From contig CAUJSJ030000052.1 of NCBI GenBank assembly GCA_963422775.4, positions 1-64,000 of the forward strand: 64,000 bases of DNA. The letters run 5' to 3'. The notes beneath the pieces are model-generated. The model ran no database searches and was not told where the DNA came from. It was given only the letters and a program-made list of their open reading frames with translations. Origin of the DNA: Pelomonas sp963422775. GTDB taxonomy: Bacteria; Pseudomonadota; Gammaproteobacteria; Burkholderiales; Burkholderiaceae_C. Below are positions 1 to 9,373 of this stretch, one piece after another. Both the position numbers and the translations under genes were made by a program. Each line of letters opens with the position of its first letter. Within the stretch, counting starts at the first letter, position 1.

Positions 1-1968
<1,968 letters not shown>

Positions 1969-1985
1969 CTGGGAGACGCATCGCC

Positions 1986-2375
1986 ATGCCCATCCGCATC
2001 GTGAGACTTGGCAGCCCGCGTACCGCGGACGAAGGCACGCGCATCGGCACCGTGCGCCGCCCGCCACGCGGTGTACCCAAGGCGGAGTTCGCATCGCGTG
2101 ATTTCTACGACGTGTGGTTCCCGAATCTCGCGCCCAGCGTCGAGACGATGAAGCTGGGGCAGGCCGCCGAGAGCGCGGCCGACTGGACCGCCTTCACGCG
2201 GAAATACCGCGCCGAAATGGCCGCGCCCGAGGCCCAGCATGCGCTGGCCCTGCTGGCCACGTTGTCGGCGAGCGCGAACTTCTCGGTGGGCTGCTATTGC
2301 GAGGACGAGGCGAGGTGCCATCGATCGCTGCTGCGCGCGCTGCTGGCGGACAGGGGCGCAGAGATCGCCAGTTAG
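1986..2375 (+). CDS. DUF488 family protein
   Basis: A 129-residue protein starting 17 bases after the kinase stop. The features I match to DUF488 are an N-terminal RIVRLGSPR strand, the aromatic stretch DFYDVWFPNLAPS, a WTAFTRKYRAEM helix and a cysteine-containing C-terminal block GCYCEDEARCHRSLL. This family is small, cytosolic and of unknown function. The close spacing suggests co-transcription with the kinase. Its stop overlaps the convergent regulator gene by 4 bases. No signal peptide or membrane segment is visible. Confidence 0.8.
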   Translation: MPIRIVRLGSPRTADEGTRIGTVRRPPRGVPKAEFASRDFYDVWFPNLAPSVETMKLGQAAESAADWTAFTRKYRAEMAAPEAQHALALLATLSASANFSVGCYCEDEARCHRSLLRALLADRGAEIAS

Positions 2376-3067
2376 GCCCCACCGTTGTCCTGCGCCTCAC
2401 GCTGGCGATTCATGTCCGCCAGCGTCTTGCCCGGCTCGTCGCGGAAGGCCTCCTCCAGCACCTCCAGCGTCTCGACACGGTCGACGCGGAAGCTGCGGAA
2501 GTCGTTGCGCAACTCGCACCAGGCGGCCAGCGTCCAGACCGGCCCCCAGAACAGGCAGGCCAGCGGGCGCACGATGCGCTCGCTCTTCACGCCGCCCAGG
2601 TCCAGGTAGCCGACCTTGAGCTTGCGCCGGTCCTCGGTGGCCTCGCGCATGGCCGTCAGGTGGGCGCTGGTGGCCGGGTCCAGCGCCGGCAGCGGCGCGT
2701 ACAAGGCCAGGCTTTCGGCGGCGGCGCGGGCGTCCAGCGGCAGCACGGCCAGGATCTTGGACAGCGCGTTCTCGGCCTGGCGGGCCAGCGCTGCGTCCAG
2801 GCGCGACTCGGCCATGCGCACGGTGGCGACCAGGGCCTGGGCTTCCTGCTTGCTGAACATCAGCGGCGGCAGGTCGAACCCGGCGCGCATGCGGTAGCCC
2901 ACGCCGGCCTCGCCCTCGATGGGCACGCCCTGCTGGGCCAGCGCGGCGATGTCGCGGTAGACGGTGCGCATCGACACCTCCAGCCGCTGGGCGAGGTAGT
3001 CCGCCGTCGTGAGGCGGCGACCGCGGATGAGCTGGACGATCTGGAAGAGGCGGTCGGCGCGGCGCAT
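2372..3067 (-). CDS. YafY-type HTH/WYL-domain transcriptional regulator
   Basis: 231 residues from the start MRRADRLFQIVQLI. The frame is open 15 codons further upstream, but MRRADRLFQ is the usual N-terminus of this family. The first 60 residues are an HTH_11 winged helix (LAQRLEVSMRTVYRDIAAL). The rest is a WYL domain, with the ligand-binding core around FWGPVWTLAAWCELRNDFRSFRVDRVETLEVL. Members are cytosolic DNA-binding regulators that usually control a neighbouring gene. The obvious candidate is the VOC protein on the same strand just upstream (3298-3693), although 230 bases separate them. The effector is unknown. Confidence 0.88.
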   Translation of the reverse strand: MRRADRLFQIVQLIRGRRLTTADYLAQRLEVSMRTVYRDIAALAQQGVPIEGEAGVGYRMRAGFDLPPLMFSKQEAQALVATVRMAESRLDAALARQAENALSKILAVLPLDARAAAESLALYAPLPALDPATSAHLTAMREATEDRRKLKVGYLDLGGVKSERIVRPLACLFWGPVWTLAAWCELRNDFRSFRVDRVETLEVLEEAFRDEPGKTLADMNRQREAQDNGGA

Positions 3068-3297
3068 GGGGAGGCACTGTAGGGCAGCGGGCATGCCCCT
3101 TGCAGAAGACACGTGTCACCGACAACGAGGTCGAACACCATCATGGCCATCTACGCCTCCTTCCAGGCCCGCGGCACCCGCGGCGCCGAACTGGCCACGC
3201 TGGGCGCCATCAGCGCCCCACTGGCTTCCCTGGCCCAAGACCAGCTCTTCACGGCACGCGCCGCGACGGGGCGAAGCCGCACCGTCAAAGGGAAGAT
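3068..3297. other. Gap with no convincing gene
   Basis: Between two minus-strand genes. An open frame on the plus strand (ATG at 3143, reading MAIYASFQARGTRGAEL) runs into the VOC gene and ends at 3352. It is Ala/Arg/Thr-rich with no recognisable domain and no ribosome binding site that I can see. It could be a small gene or a gene remnant, but I cannot support it as real. Confidence 0.3.
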
Positions 3298-3693
3298 TCA
3301 GCCCATGGCCGTGCAGAGTTCGACCAACGTACCGTCCAGGCAGCGCACGTAGGCCACCGTCTGGCCCCAGGGTTTGGTGACGGGCGCGGCCAGCGCCCGG
3401 GCACCGGCGGCCACCGCCTTGTCGTAAGCGGCCTGCACATCGCTCACCGTGAAACCGATCTCCATGCCGAGCGGCTGCGGGCTGGCGTCAGCGGCGACGT
3501 AGTCGTGCTGCACGCTGTCGCGCGCGGTCGCGTGGTCGACGAAGGCCAGCGTCGTGCCGCTCGCGCCGGTGTCCACCTCGCCGTAGGCGCCGCTCTCGTG
3601 CAGGAAGCGCGGCTTCAGGCCGAAGGCGGCGTCAAAGAAGGCGAGGGACGCGGCCACGTCGGACACGTAGACCAAGGTGTAGGCGAAGTTCAT
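3298..3693 (-). CDS. VOC (glyoxalase/bleomycin-resistance) family protein
   Basis: 131 residues: MNFAYTLVYVSDVAASLAFFDAAFGL at the N-terminus and VRCLDGTLVELCTAMG at the end. This is the paired beta-alpha-beta-beta-beta fold of the vicinal oxygen chelate superfamily. The C-terminal LVEL glutamate is where these proteins usually place a metal ligand. The length is typical. The substrate cannot be told from sequence; members include lyases, dioxygenases and antibiotic-binding proteins. It is the nearest same-strand neighbour of the WYL regulator. Confidence 0.87.
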   Translation of the reverse strand: MNFAYTLVYVSDVAASLAFFDAAFGLKPRFLHESGAYGEVDTGASGTTLAFVDHATARDSVQHDYVAADASPQPLGMEIGFTVSDVQAAYDKAVAAGARALAAPVTKPWGQTVAYVRCLDGTLVELCTAMG

Positions 3694-3778
3694 GCAGCGC
3701 TCCGAGGTTTGAAAGCCCGCATGCTGCGCCGGGTTGCCTGTCAGACCGTGTCAGGAGCACCTTGGACAATGCATCCCG

Positions 3779-4357
3779 ATGCAAGCCTTCCTCATCGCCA
3801 CCGGCCTGGTGGCCCTCGCCGAAATCGGCGACAAGACCCAGCTCCTCGCCTTCATGCTCGCGGCGCGCTTTCGGCGGCCGGTGCCCATCGTGCTGGGCAT
3901 CTTCGTCGCGACGGTGTTCAACCATGCCGCTGCCGGCGCTCTGGGCAGTTGGCTGACCGGCTTCATCAGTCCGACGGCGCTGCGCTGGGGCCTGGGCCTG
4001 TCCTTCATCGCGATGGCCGGCTGGATGCTGATCCCCGACAAGCTCGACGAGGACGACACGCCCAAGTCCGGCCACGGCGTGTTCGTGACAACGGTGGTCG
4101 CCTTCTTCCTCGCCGAAATGGGCGACAAGACGCAGATCGCCACCGTGGCGCTGGCCGCGCGCTTCCCGGCGGACTTCATCGGCGTGGTGGCTGGCACCAC
4201 GGCCGGCATGATGCTGGCCAACGTGCCGGCTGTGCTGGTGGGCGGCAAACTGGCGCAGAAGCTGCCGGTCAAGCTGGTGCACACGGTGGCCGCAGTCATC
4301 TTCGCGGTGCTCGGCGTGGCGACGCTGGCCGGCGCTGGCGAGAGCCTGGGGTTCTGA
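3779..4357 (+). CDS. TMEM165/GDT1 (UPF0016) family cation transporter
   Basis: 192 residues from ATG 3779 (MQAFLIATGLVALAEIGDKTQLL). The family hallmark E-x-G-D-K-T appears twice: EIGDKTQ near residue 15 and EMGDKTQ near residue 118. Each lies in a hydrophobic half with about three membrane helices, so the protein is an inverted duplication in the inner membrane. Known bacterial members export Mn2+; eukaryotic members move Ca2+/Mn2+ against H+. A manganese exporter role is inferred. I find no yybP-ykoY-like leader in the 85 bases upstream. An upstream in-frame ATG at 3734 is less likely because the conserved N-terminus begins at 3779. Confidence 0.9.
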   Translation: MQAFLIATGLVALAEIGDKTQLLAFMLAARFRRPVPIVLGIFVATVFNHAAAGALGSWLTGFISPTALRWGLGLSFIAMAGWMLIPDKLDEDDTPKSGHGVFVTTVVAFFLAEMGDKTQIATVALAARFPADFIGVVAGTTAGMMLANVPAVLVGGKLAQKLPVKLVHTVAAVIFAVLGVATLAGAGESLGF

Positions 4358-4422
4358 GCGGCTGCACCGCAGCCCGGACAGGCCCTAGCATCCACGCGAA
4401 CTCCACAACCCGGGCACAGGCC

Positions 4423-4734
4423 ATGAACTTCCAGCAATCCATCGAGGTCTGCTTCAAGAAGTACGCCGACTTCTCGGGCCGCGCCAGCCGCCCGGAGTTC
4501 TGGTGGTTGATGCTCTTCATCTTCGGGGGCAGCCTCGTGCTGTCGTATGTCAGCTTCTGGCTCAATGTGCTTTTCGTGCTCGGCACGCTGCTGCCGCAGG
4601 TGGCTGCGGCCACGCGCCGGCTGCACGACACCGGCCGCAGCGGCTGGTGGCAGCTGATCGGCGTGATCCCGGTGATCGGGTGGATCGTGATGCTCGTCCT
4701 GCTGGCCCAGGAAAGCAGCGCCGAAAGCTATTGA
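4423..4734 (+). CDS. DUF805 family inner-membrane protein
   Basis: 103 residues with the DUF805 pattern: an aromatic N-terminus followed by FSGRASRPEFWWLMLF, then hydrophobic helices, the loop RRLHDTGRSGWWQLI and a final hydrophobic segment IPVIGWIVMLVLLA. Family members are small integral inner-membrane proteins of unknown role. The last 7 bases overlap the convergent glpK. It lies 65 bases downstream of the GDT1-family gene and may be co-transcribed with it. Confidence 0.88.
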   Translation: MNFQQSIEVCFKKYADFSGRASRPEFWWLMLFIFGGSLVLSYVSFWLNVLFVLGTLLPQVAAATRRLHDTGRSGWWQLIGVIPVIGWIVMLVLLAQESSAESY

Positions 4735-6194
4735 GCCAGCACCTGGCGCACCGCGCGCTCCCACTGCGCCATGCGCGTGCCCGCCTCGTCGCGCGACATG
4801 CGCGGCTCGAAGGCGCGGTCCAGCTGCCAGATCGAGCCGATCTCTGCGGTTGACGCGTAGACGCCGGCACCCAGGCCGGCGAGCAGCGCTGCGCCGAGGG
4901 CCGTCGTCTCGACGACCTGCGGGCGCAGCACCGGGATGCCGAGCAGATCAGCCTGGAACTGCATCAGCAGGTCGTTGGCGCTCGCGCCGCCGTCCACGCG
5001 CAGTTCGGTCAGGCGTTCGCTGGCGCCGACGTCGGCATTCATCGCAGTGAGCACCGCCGCGCTCTGGAAGGCGATGCTCTCCAGCGCCGCACGGGCGATG
5101 TGGGCCTGCGTCGTGCCGCGCGTGAGACCCAGCAGCGCGCCGCGCGCGTCGGGCCGCCAGTAGGGTGCGCCCAGGCCCGCGAAGGCGGGCACGAACATGA
5201 CGCCGCCGGCGTCGGCCACGCTGCTCGCCAGCGCCTGCACCTCGCCGCTGCCGCCGATGGCGCGCAGGCCGTCGCGCAGCCACTGAACGACGGCGCCGCC
5301 GACGAAGACGCTGCCCTCCAGCGCGTATTGCGCGGTCGCGTCGACCTGGGCGGCGCGCGTCGTGATGAGGCCTTGCGTGGACGTGCGCGCCTGCGTGCCG
5401 GTGTGCATCAGCAAGAAGCAGCCGGTGCCGTAGGTGTTCTTGGCCTGGCCGGGTTGCAGCGCCGCCTGGCCGAAGAGAGCCGCCTGCTGGTCGCCCGCGA
5501 TGCCGGCTATTGCGGCGCCAAACTCGGTGGACTGGCCGAACACGCCGGCCGACGGGCGCACTTCGGGCAGCAGGCTCCTCGGAATGTCGAAGGCCGCCAG
5601 CAGCTCGTCGCTCCAGTCGCCGCGGTGGATGTCGTAGATCAGCGTGCGCGAGGCATTGCTGGCGTCGGTCGCGTGCACTTTTCCATCGGTCAGCTTCCAC
5701 AGCAGCCAGCTGTCGATCGTGCCGAAGGCCAGCTCGCCGCGGGCGGCGCGTTCGCGGGCGCCGGGCAGGTTGTCGAGCAGCCAGCGCAGCTTGGTGGCCG
5801 AGAAGTACGGGTCGAGCACCAGGCCGGTCAGCTCGCGCACGCGCGGCTCCAGCCCTTGCGCCTTCAGCTGCTCGCAGAAGGCCGCCGTGCGGCGGTCCTG
5901 CCAGACCAGGGCCGTGTGCAGAGGCCGGCCGGTCTGGCGATCCCACAGCACAACGGTCTCGCGCTGGTTGGTGATGCCGATCGCGGCCACCTTGACCCCT
6001 GCCTTGGCCAGGGCCTCGCGGGCGCATTCGATCTGGTGGGTCCAGATCTCCTCGGCGTCATGCTCCACCCAGCCAGGATGGGGGAAATGCTGGGGCAACT
6101 CGCGCTGGGCAGATGCGAGCAGGCGTCCGGAGCGATCGAAGACCAGAGCGCGTGAACTGGAAGTCCCCTGGTCCAGCGCGAGCAGTGCATCCAT
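4728..6194 (-). CDS. glpK: Glycerol kinase
   Basis: 488 residues of the FGGY kinase family. It phosphorylates glycerol to sn-glycerol 3-phosphate with ATP. The N-terminal phosphate-binding motif ALDQGTSSSRALVFD, the GITNQRETVVLW block, DSWLLWKLTDG and the C-terminal DGGASANDLLMQFQADLL signature are all present. Glycerol kinases are usually about 500 residues, so it is full length. It is divergent from glpD, with only 26 bases between the two start codons. No glpF (glycerol facilitator) or glpR (repressor) is nearby. The product feeds GlpD. Confidence 0.96.
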   Translation of the reverse strand: MDALLALDQGTSSSRALVFDRSGRLLASAQRELPQHFPHPGWVEHDAEEIWTHQIECAREALAKAGVKVAAIGITNQRETVVLWDRQTGRPLHTALVWQDRRTAAFCEQLKAQGLEPRVRELTGLVLDPYFSATKLRWLLDNLPGARERAARGELAFGTIDSWLLWKLTDGKVHATDASNASRTLIYDIHRGDWSDELLAAFDIPRSLLPEVRPSAGVFGQSTEFGAAIAGIAGDQQAALFGQAALQPGQAKNTYGTGCFLLMHTGTQARTSTQGLITTRAAQVDATAQYALEGSVFVGGAVVQWLRDGLRAIGGSGEVQALASSVADAGGVMFVPAFAGLGAPYWRPDARGALLGLTRGTTQAHIARAALESIAFQSAAVLTAMNADVGASERLTELRVDGGASANDLLMQFQADLLGIPVLRPQVVETTALGAALLAGLGAGVYASTAEIGSIWQLDRAFEPRMSRDEAGTRMAQWERAVRQVLAQ

Positions 6195-6220
6195 GGCTGT
6201 CGTTCACTTAGAGTCGTCGG

Positions 6221-7687
6221 ATGGATGATTTTGACGTCGTGGTGGTGGGAGGCGGCATCAACGGCACGGGCCTGGCCCGCGACCTGGCCGGGCGCGGCTG
6301 GCGGGTGCTGCTGGCCGAAGCGCAAGACCTGGCCCAGCACACCTCGTCCAGCTCCACCAAACTCATCCACGGCGGGCTGCGCTACCTGGAAACCTACGAG
6401 TTCTCGCTGGTGCGCAAAGCCCTGCAGGAGCGCGAGGTGCTGCTGCGCAGCGCGCCGCACATCATCCGGCCGCTGCGCTTCGTGCTGCCGCATGCGCCGC
6501 ACCTGCGCCCGGCCTGGATGATCCGCATTGGCCTGTTCCTGTACGACCACCTCGCCAAGCGCGAGCTGCTGCCCGGCTCGCACGGGATGAGGCTGACGGG
6601 CACGGCCTACGGCGCGGCGCTGCAGCCGCAGTTCACGCGCGGCTTTGTCTACTCCGACGGCTGGGTGGACGACGCCCGCTGCGTGGTGCTGAACGCGATG
6701 GACGCCCGCACGCGCGGCGCCGAAGTGCTGACGCGCTGCGCGGTGGCCGAGGCGAAGCGCAGCGCTGACGGCTGGGAGGTCACCCTGGCCAATGGCCGCA
6801 GCGTGCGCGGCCGGGCCCTCGTCAACGCGGCGGGGCCCTGGGCCGAGAGCTTTCTGCGCGGCCAGGCCCTGCCGGCGCGCGGCCTGCGCCTCGTCAAGGG
6901 CAGCCACATCGTGGTGCGCCAGCGCTTCACGCATGACCACGCCTACATCTTCCAGAACCCCGACGGCCGCATCATCTTCGCCATCCCCTACGAGGGTCAG
7001 TTCACGCTGATCGGCACGACCGACGTGGAGCTGCCCGAGGACGCCGCCCCGCCCGCGCGCGCCGAGATCAGCGCCGCCGAGGTGGACTATCTGTGCGAGC
7101 AGGCCAGCCGCTATCTGGCGGCGCCGGTGACGCCGGCCGATGTGCTGTGGACCTATGCCGGCGTGCGGCCGCTGCTGGACGAAGGCGGCTCGGCCTCGCA
7201 GGTGACGCGGGACTATCTGCTCGAGGCCGACACCACGGGCGGCGCGCCGCTGCTGAACGTCTGGGGCGGCAAGCTGACGACCTACCGCAAGCTGGCCGAG
7301 GACGGCGCCAGCCAGGTCGGCGAGCTGCTCGGCGACGCGCGCAAGCCCTGGACCCACGGCGCCCATCTGCCGGGCGGCGACCTGGGCGCCCATGGCGTCG
7401 ACATCGACGGCTTCGTCAAGGCGCTGCAGGCCCGGCACGCACGGCGGCCGCCGGCCCTGGTCATGCGGCTGGCGCGCGCCTACGGCAGCCAGGCCGACGC
7501 GCTGCTGGCGGCCACGCCGGGCGTGGAAGTGGCACCGGGCCTGTTCGAGGCCGAGCTGCGCCATCTCGTCGAGCAGGAGTGGGCCGGCAGCGCCGAGGAC
7601 GTGCTGTGGCGGCGCAGCAAGCTGGGCCTGCACTACACGGCCGCGCAGCGCGACGCCGTGGCGGCCTGGTTCAGAACGCGAGCTTGA
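6221..7687 (+). CDS. glpD: FAD-dependent glycerol-3-phosphate dehydrogenase
   Basis: 488 residues. It oxidises glycerol 3-phosphate to dihydroxyacetone phosphate at the inner membrane and passes electrons to quinone. The N-terminal dinucleotide fold DVVVVGGGINGTGLARDLA, the family block SSSTKLIHGGLRYLE, the second FAD/substrate block VNAAGPWAE and the C-terminal WGGKLTTYRKLAE are clear. A C-terminal alpha-helical domain follows, as in the aerobic GlpD type. The ATG at 6221 gives MDDFDVVVVGGG; an out-of-frame ATG at 6225 is not used. It pairs with divergent glpK for glycerol catabolism. Its 3' end overlaps the next, convergent gene by 17 bases. Confidence 0.96.
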   Translation: MDDFDVVVVGGGINGTGLARDLAGRGWRVLLAEAQDLAQHTSSSSTKLIHGGLRYLETYEFSLVRKALQEREVLLRSAPHIIRPLRFVLPHAPHLRPAWMIRIGLFLYDHLAKRELLPGSHGMRLTGTAYGAALQPQFTRGFVYSDGWVDDARCVVLNAMDARTRGAEVLTRCAVAEAKRSADGWEVTLANGRSVRGRALVNAAGPWAESFLRGQALPARGLRLVKGSHIVVRQRFTHDHAYIFQNPDGRIIFAIPYEGQFTLIGTTDVELPEDAAPPARAEISAAEVDYLCEQASRYLAAPVTPADVLWTYAGVRPLLDEGGSASQVTRDYLLEADTTGGAPLLNVWGGKLTTYRKLAEDGASQVGELLGDARKPWTHGAHLPGGDLGAHGVDIDGFVKALQARHARRPPALVMRLARAYGSQADALLAATPGVEVAPGLFEAELRHLVEQEWAGSAEDVLWRRSKLGLHYTAAQRDAVAAWFRTRA

Positions 7688-8357
7688 AGCCCGCCGTCGC
7701 CAGCCGCGCGTTCGTGCCCCCGAGCTGACGGCCGACAGACGCGTCGACAAAGACGCGGTTGGGCAGCAGCACCACGCGCAAGGCCGCGTTGGCCCAGGGC
7801 CGGCCGCGGTCGTCGCCGAAGACCTCGGCCATGGGCTGCCAGCGTCCGGCCTCGCCTAGGCCGTTGTGCTCGGCGGCCAACGCCCAGGTCGTGCTGCGGC
7901 GGCGCTGCAGTTCGTCGCGCTGGTGGCCGAGGTTGGCGTGCATGACCCAGTCGCGGCCCAGTGGCGCACTGCCGACGAGGATCAGCCCGGCGCCGCTGCG
8001 CCGCCAGGCGGTCTCGACGGGGCGGTGCGCCACGCTCCAGGCCAGGCTGAGCTGGGCATCGCCGTCGGGCCCGGTCGTGCCGAAGATCTGCGTCTTGCCG
8101 TTCAGCGCGAACTCGCGCGGGCGCAGCGCCTGCAGCGCGATCTCGCTGCCCCAGCCGATGCCGCAGCCGAGCTGCAGATAGCTCAGGCGGGCGTCTCGGC
8201 CGCCACCGCGCCAGTCGCTGGAAGCACCCTCCACCTCGCAGGCCTGCGGGTCCATGACGGGTGCGTCCTCGGCCTGCAGCGGACGGCCGGCCTGAGCGGC
8301 AGCGGCGGCGAGCAGCACGGGCACAGCGATGACGGGGTGCAGGCGGAGCATGGGCAT
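7671..8357 (-). CDS. Exported outer-membrane-type protein of unknown function
   Basis: 228 residues. The N-terminus has a signal peptide (hydrophobic VIAVPVLLAAAAAQAG). The mature part alternates polar and hydrophobic strands (ARLSYLQLGCGIGW, DAQLSLAWSVAHR, DWVMHANLGHQR, TWALAAEHNGLG) and ends in KLAF. A terminal Phe after amphipathic strands is typical of small outer-membrane beta-barrels. I do not recognise a named family; barrels of the phenol meta-pathway transporter-like group are a possible relation. It ends inside the last codons of glpD. Confidence 0.7.
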   Translation of the reverse strand: MPMLRLHPVIAVPVLLAAAAAQAGRPLQAEDAPVMDPQACEVEGASSDWRGGGRDARLSYLQLGCGIGWGSEIALQALRPREFALNGKTQIFGTTGPDGDAQLSLAWSVAHRPVETAWRRSGAGLILVGSAPLGRDWVMHANLGHQRDELQRRRSTTWALAAEHNGLGEAGRWQPMAEVFGDDRGRPWANAALRVVLLPNRVFVDASVGRQLGGTNARLATAGFKLAF

Positions 8358-8377
8358 CGGGAGCGTAGCGCGCTCGT

Positions 8378-9373
8378 GTGACGGCGGCGTGGGTGATGAT
8401 GCCGGTCATGCTGTTTGGTTTGTTGTTCGCCCTCGCCGCCGGGCTGATGTGGGGGCTGGTGTTCGTTGCGCCCGTGATGTTGCCGGGCTACGCACCCGCC
8501 TTGCTGACGGTGGGCCGCTACCTGGCCTTCGGCCTGATCGCCTTGCCGCTGGCCCTGCTGCTGGACCGGCGCGTGCTGCGCGAGTTGCAAGCCGGCGACT
8601 GGCGGGAGGCCGCCAAGCTCAGCCTGGTGGGCAACTTCCTGTACTACCTCTGCCTGTCGGCCGCCATCCAGCGCGCCGGCGCGCCGCTGCCGACGATGAT
8701 CATCGGCACGCTGCCCGTCGTCATCGCCGTCTGCGCCAACCACCGCAACCGTGTGCGCGACGGCCATCTCCCGTGGGCGAGGCTGGCGCCGTCGCTGGCG
8801 CTGATCGCGGCCGGCCTGGCCTGCGTGAACCGCGACGAGCTGGCCGTGCTGCAGGCTGAAGCCGGTGACCCGCGCCGCTATGCGGAGGGCGCGCTGCTGG
8901 CCATCGCGGCCGTGGCCTGCTGGACCTGGTATCCCATCCGCAATGCCGACTGGCTGCGCGCGCACGCAGACCGCAGCCCGAGGGCGTGGGCGACGGCGCA
9001 GGGCCTGGTCACGCTGCCGATGGCGCTGCTGGGCATCGTGCTGCTGGGCCTCGTGCATTTCGCCGCACCGGGCACGCTGGTGCCGGCGGACTACGTCTTT
9101 CCCTTTGGCGAGAGGCCGCTGGCCTACGTCGGGCTGATGGTGGCCATCGGCCTGTGCTCGTCCTGGCTGGGCACGCTGTGCTGGAACGAGGCCAGCCAGC
9201 GGCTGCCGACCTCGTTGTCGGGGCAGTTGATCGTCTTCGAGACGCTGGCTGCACTGGCCTACGCTTTCGCGTGGAACCGGCGCATGCCGCCGCCAGCGAC
9301 CTTGGCAGGTGTCCTGCTGCTGATCGCTGGCGTGATCTGGGCTCTACGCATCAAGCCCGTCAAGCACGGTTAG
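8378..9373 (+). CDS. EamA/DMT-family permease
   Basis: About 325-331 residues with ten hydrophobic helices, in the two-repeat arrangement of the drug/metabolite transporter superfamily: LLFALAAGLMWGLVFVAP at the start and TLAGVLLLIAGVIWALR at the end. The start is uncertain: GTG 8378, ATG 8396, ATG 8399 and ATG 8408 are all in frame without a clear ribosome binding site. Substrates of this group are small metabolites, usually exported. The 3' end overlaps the convergent glucanase gene by 4 bases. Confidence 0.85.
   Translation: MTAAWVMMPVMLFGLLFALAAGLMWGLVFVAPVMLPGYAPALLTVGRYLAFGLIALPLALLLDRRVLRELQAGDWREAAKLSLVGNFLYYLCLSAAIQRAGAPLPTMIIGTLPVVIAVCANHRNRVRDGHLPWARLAPSLALIAAGLACVNRDELAVLQAEAGDPRRYAEGALLAIAAVACWTWYPIRNADWLRAHADRSPRAWATAQGLVTLPMALLGIVLLGLVHFAAPGTLVPADYVFPFGERPLAYVGLMVAIGLCSSWLGTLCWNEASQRLPTSLSGQLIVFETLAALAYAFAWNRRMPPPATLAGVLLLIAGVIWALRIKPVKHG

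Noticed and set aside
3143..3352. Small plus-strand gene between the WYL regulator and the VOC gene
   Set aside because: No ribosome binding site or domain, and it overlaps the VOC coding region by 55 bases; listed only as a gap.
3694..3778. Manganese riboswitch (yybP-ykoY) before the GDT1-family gene
   Set aside because: The 85 bases upstream lack the conserved riboswitch core and are too short.
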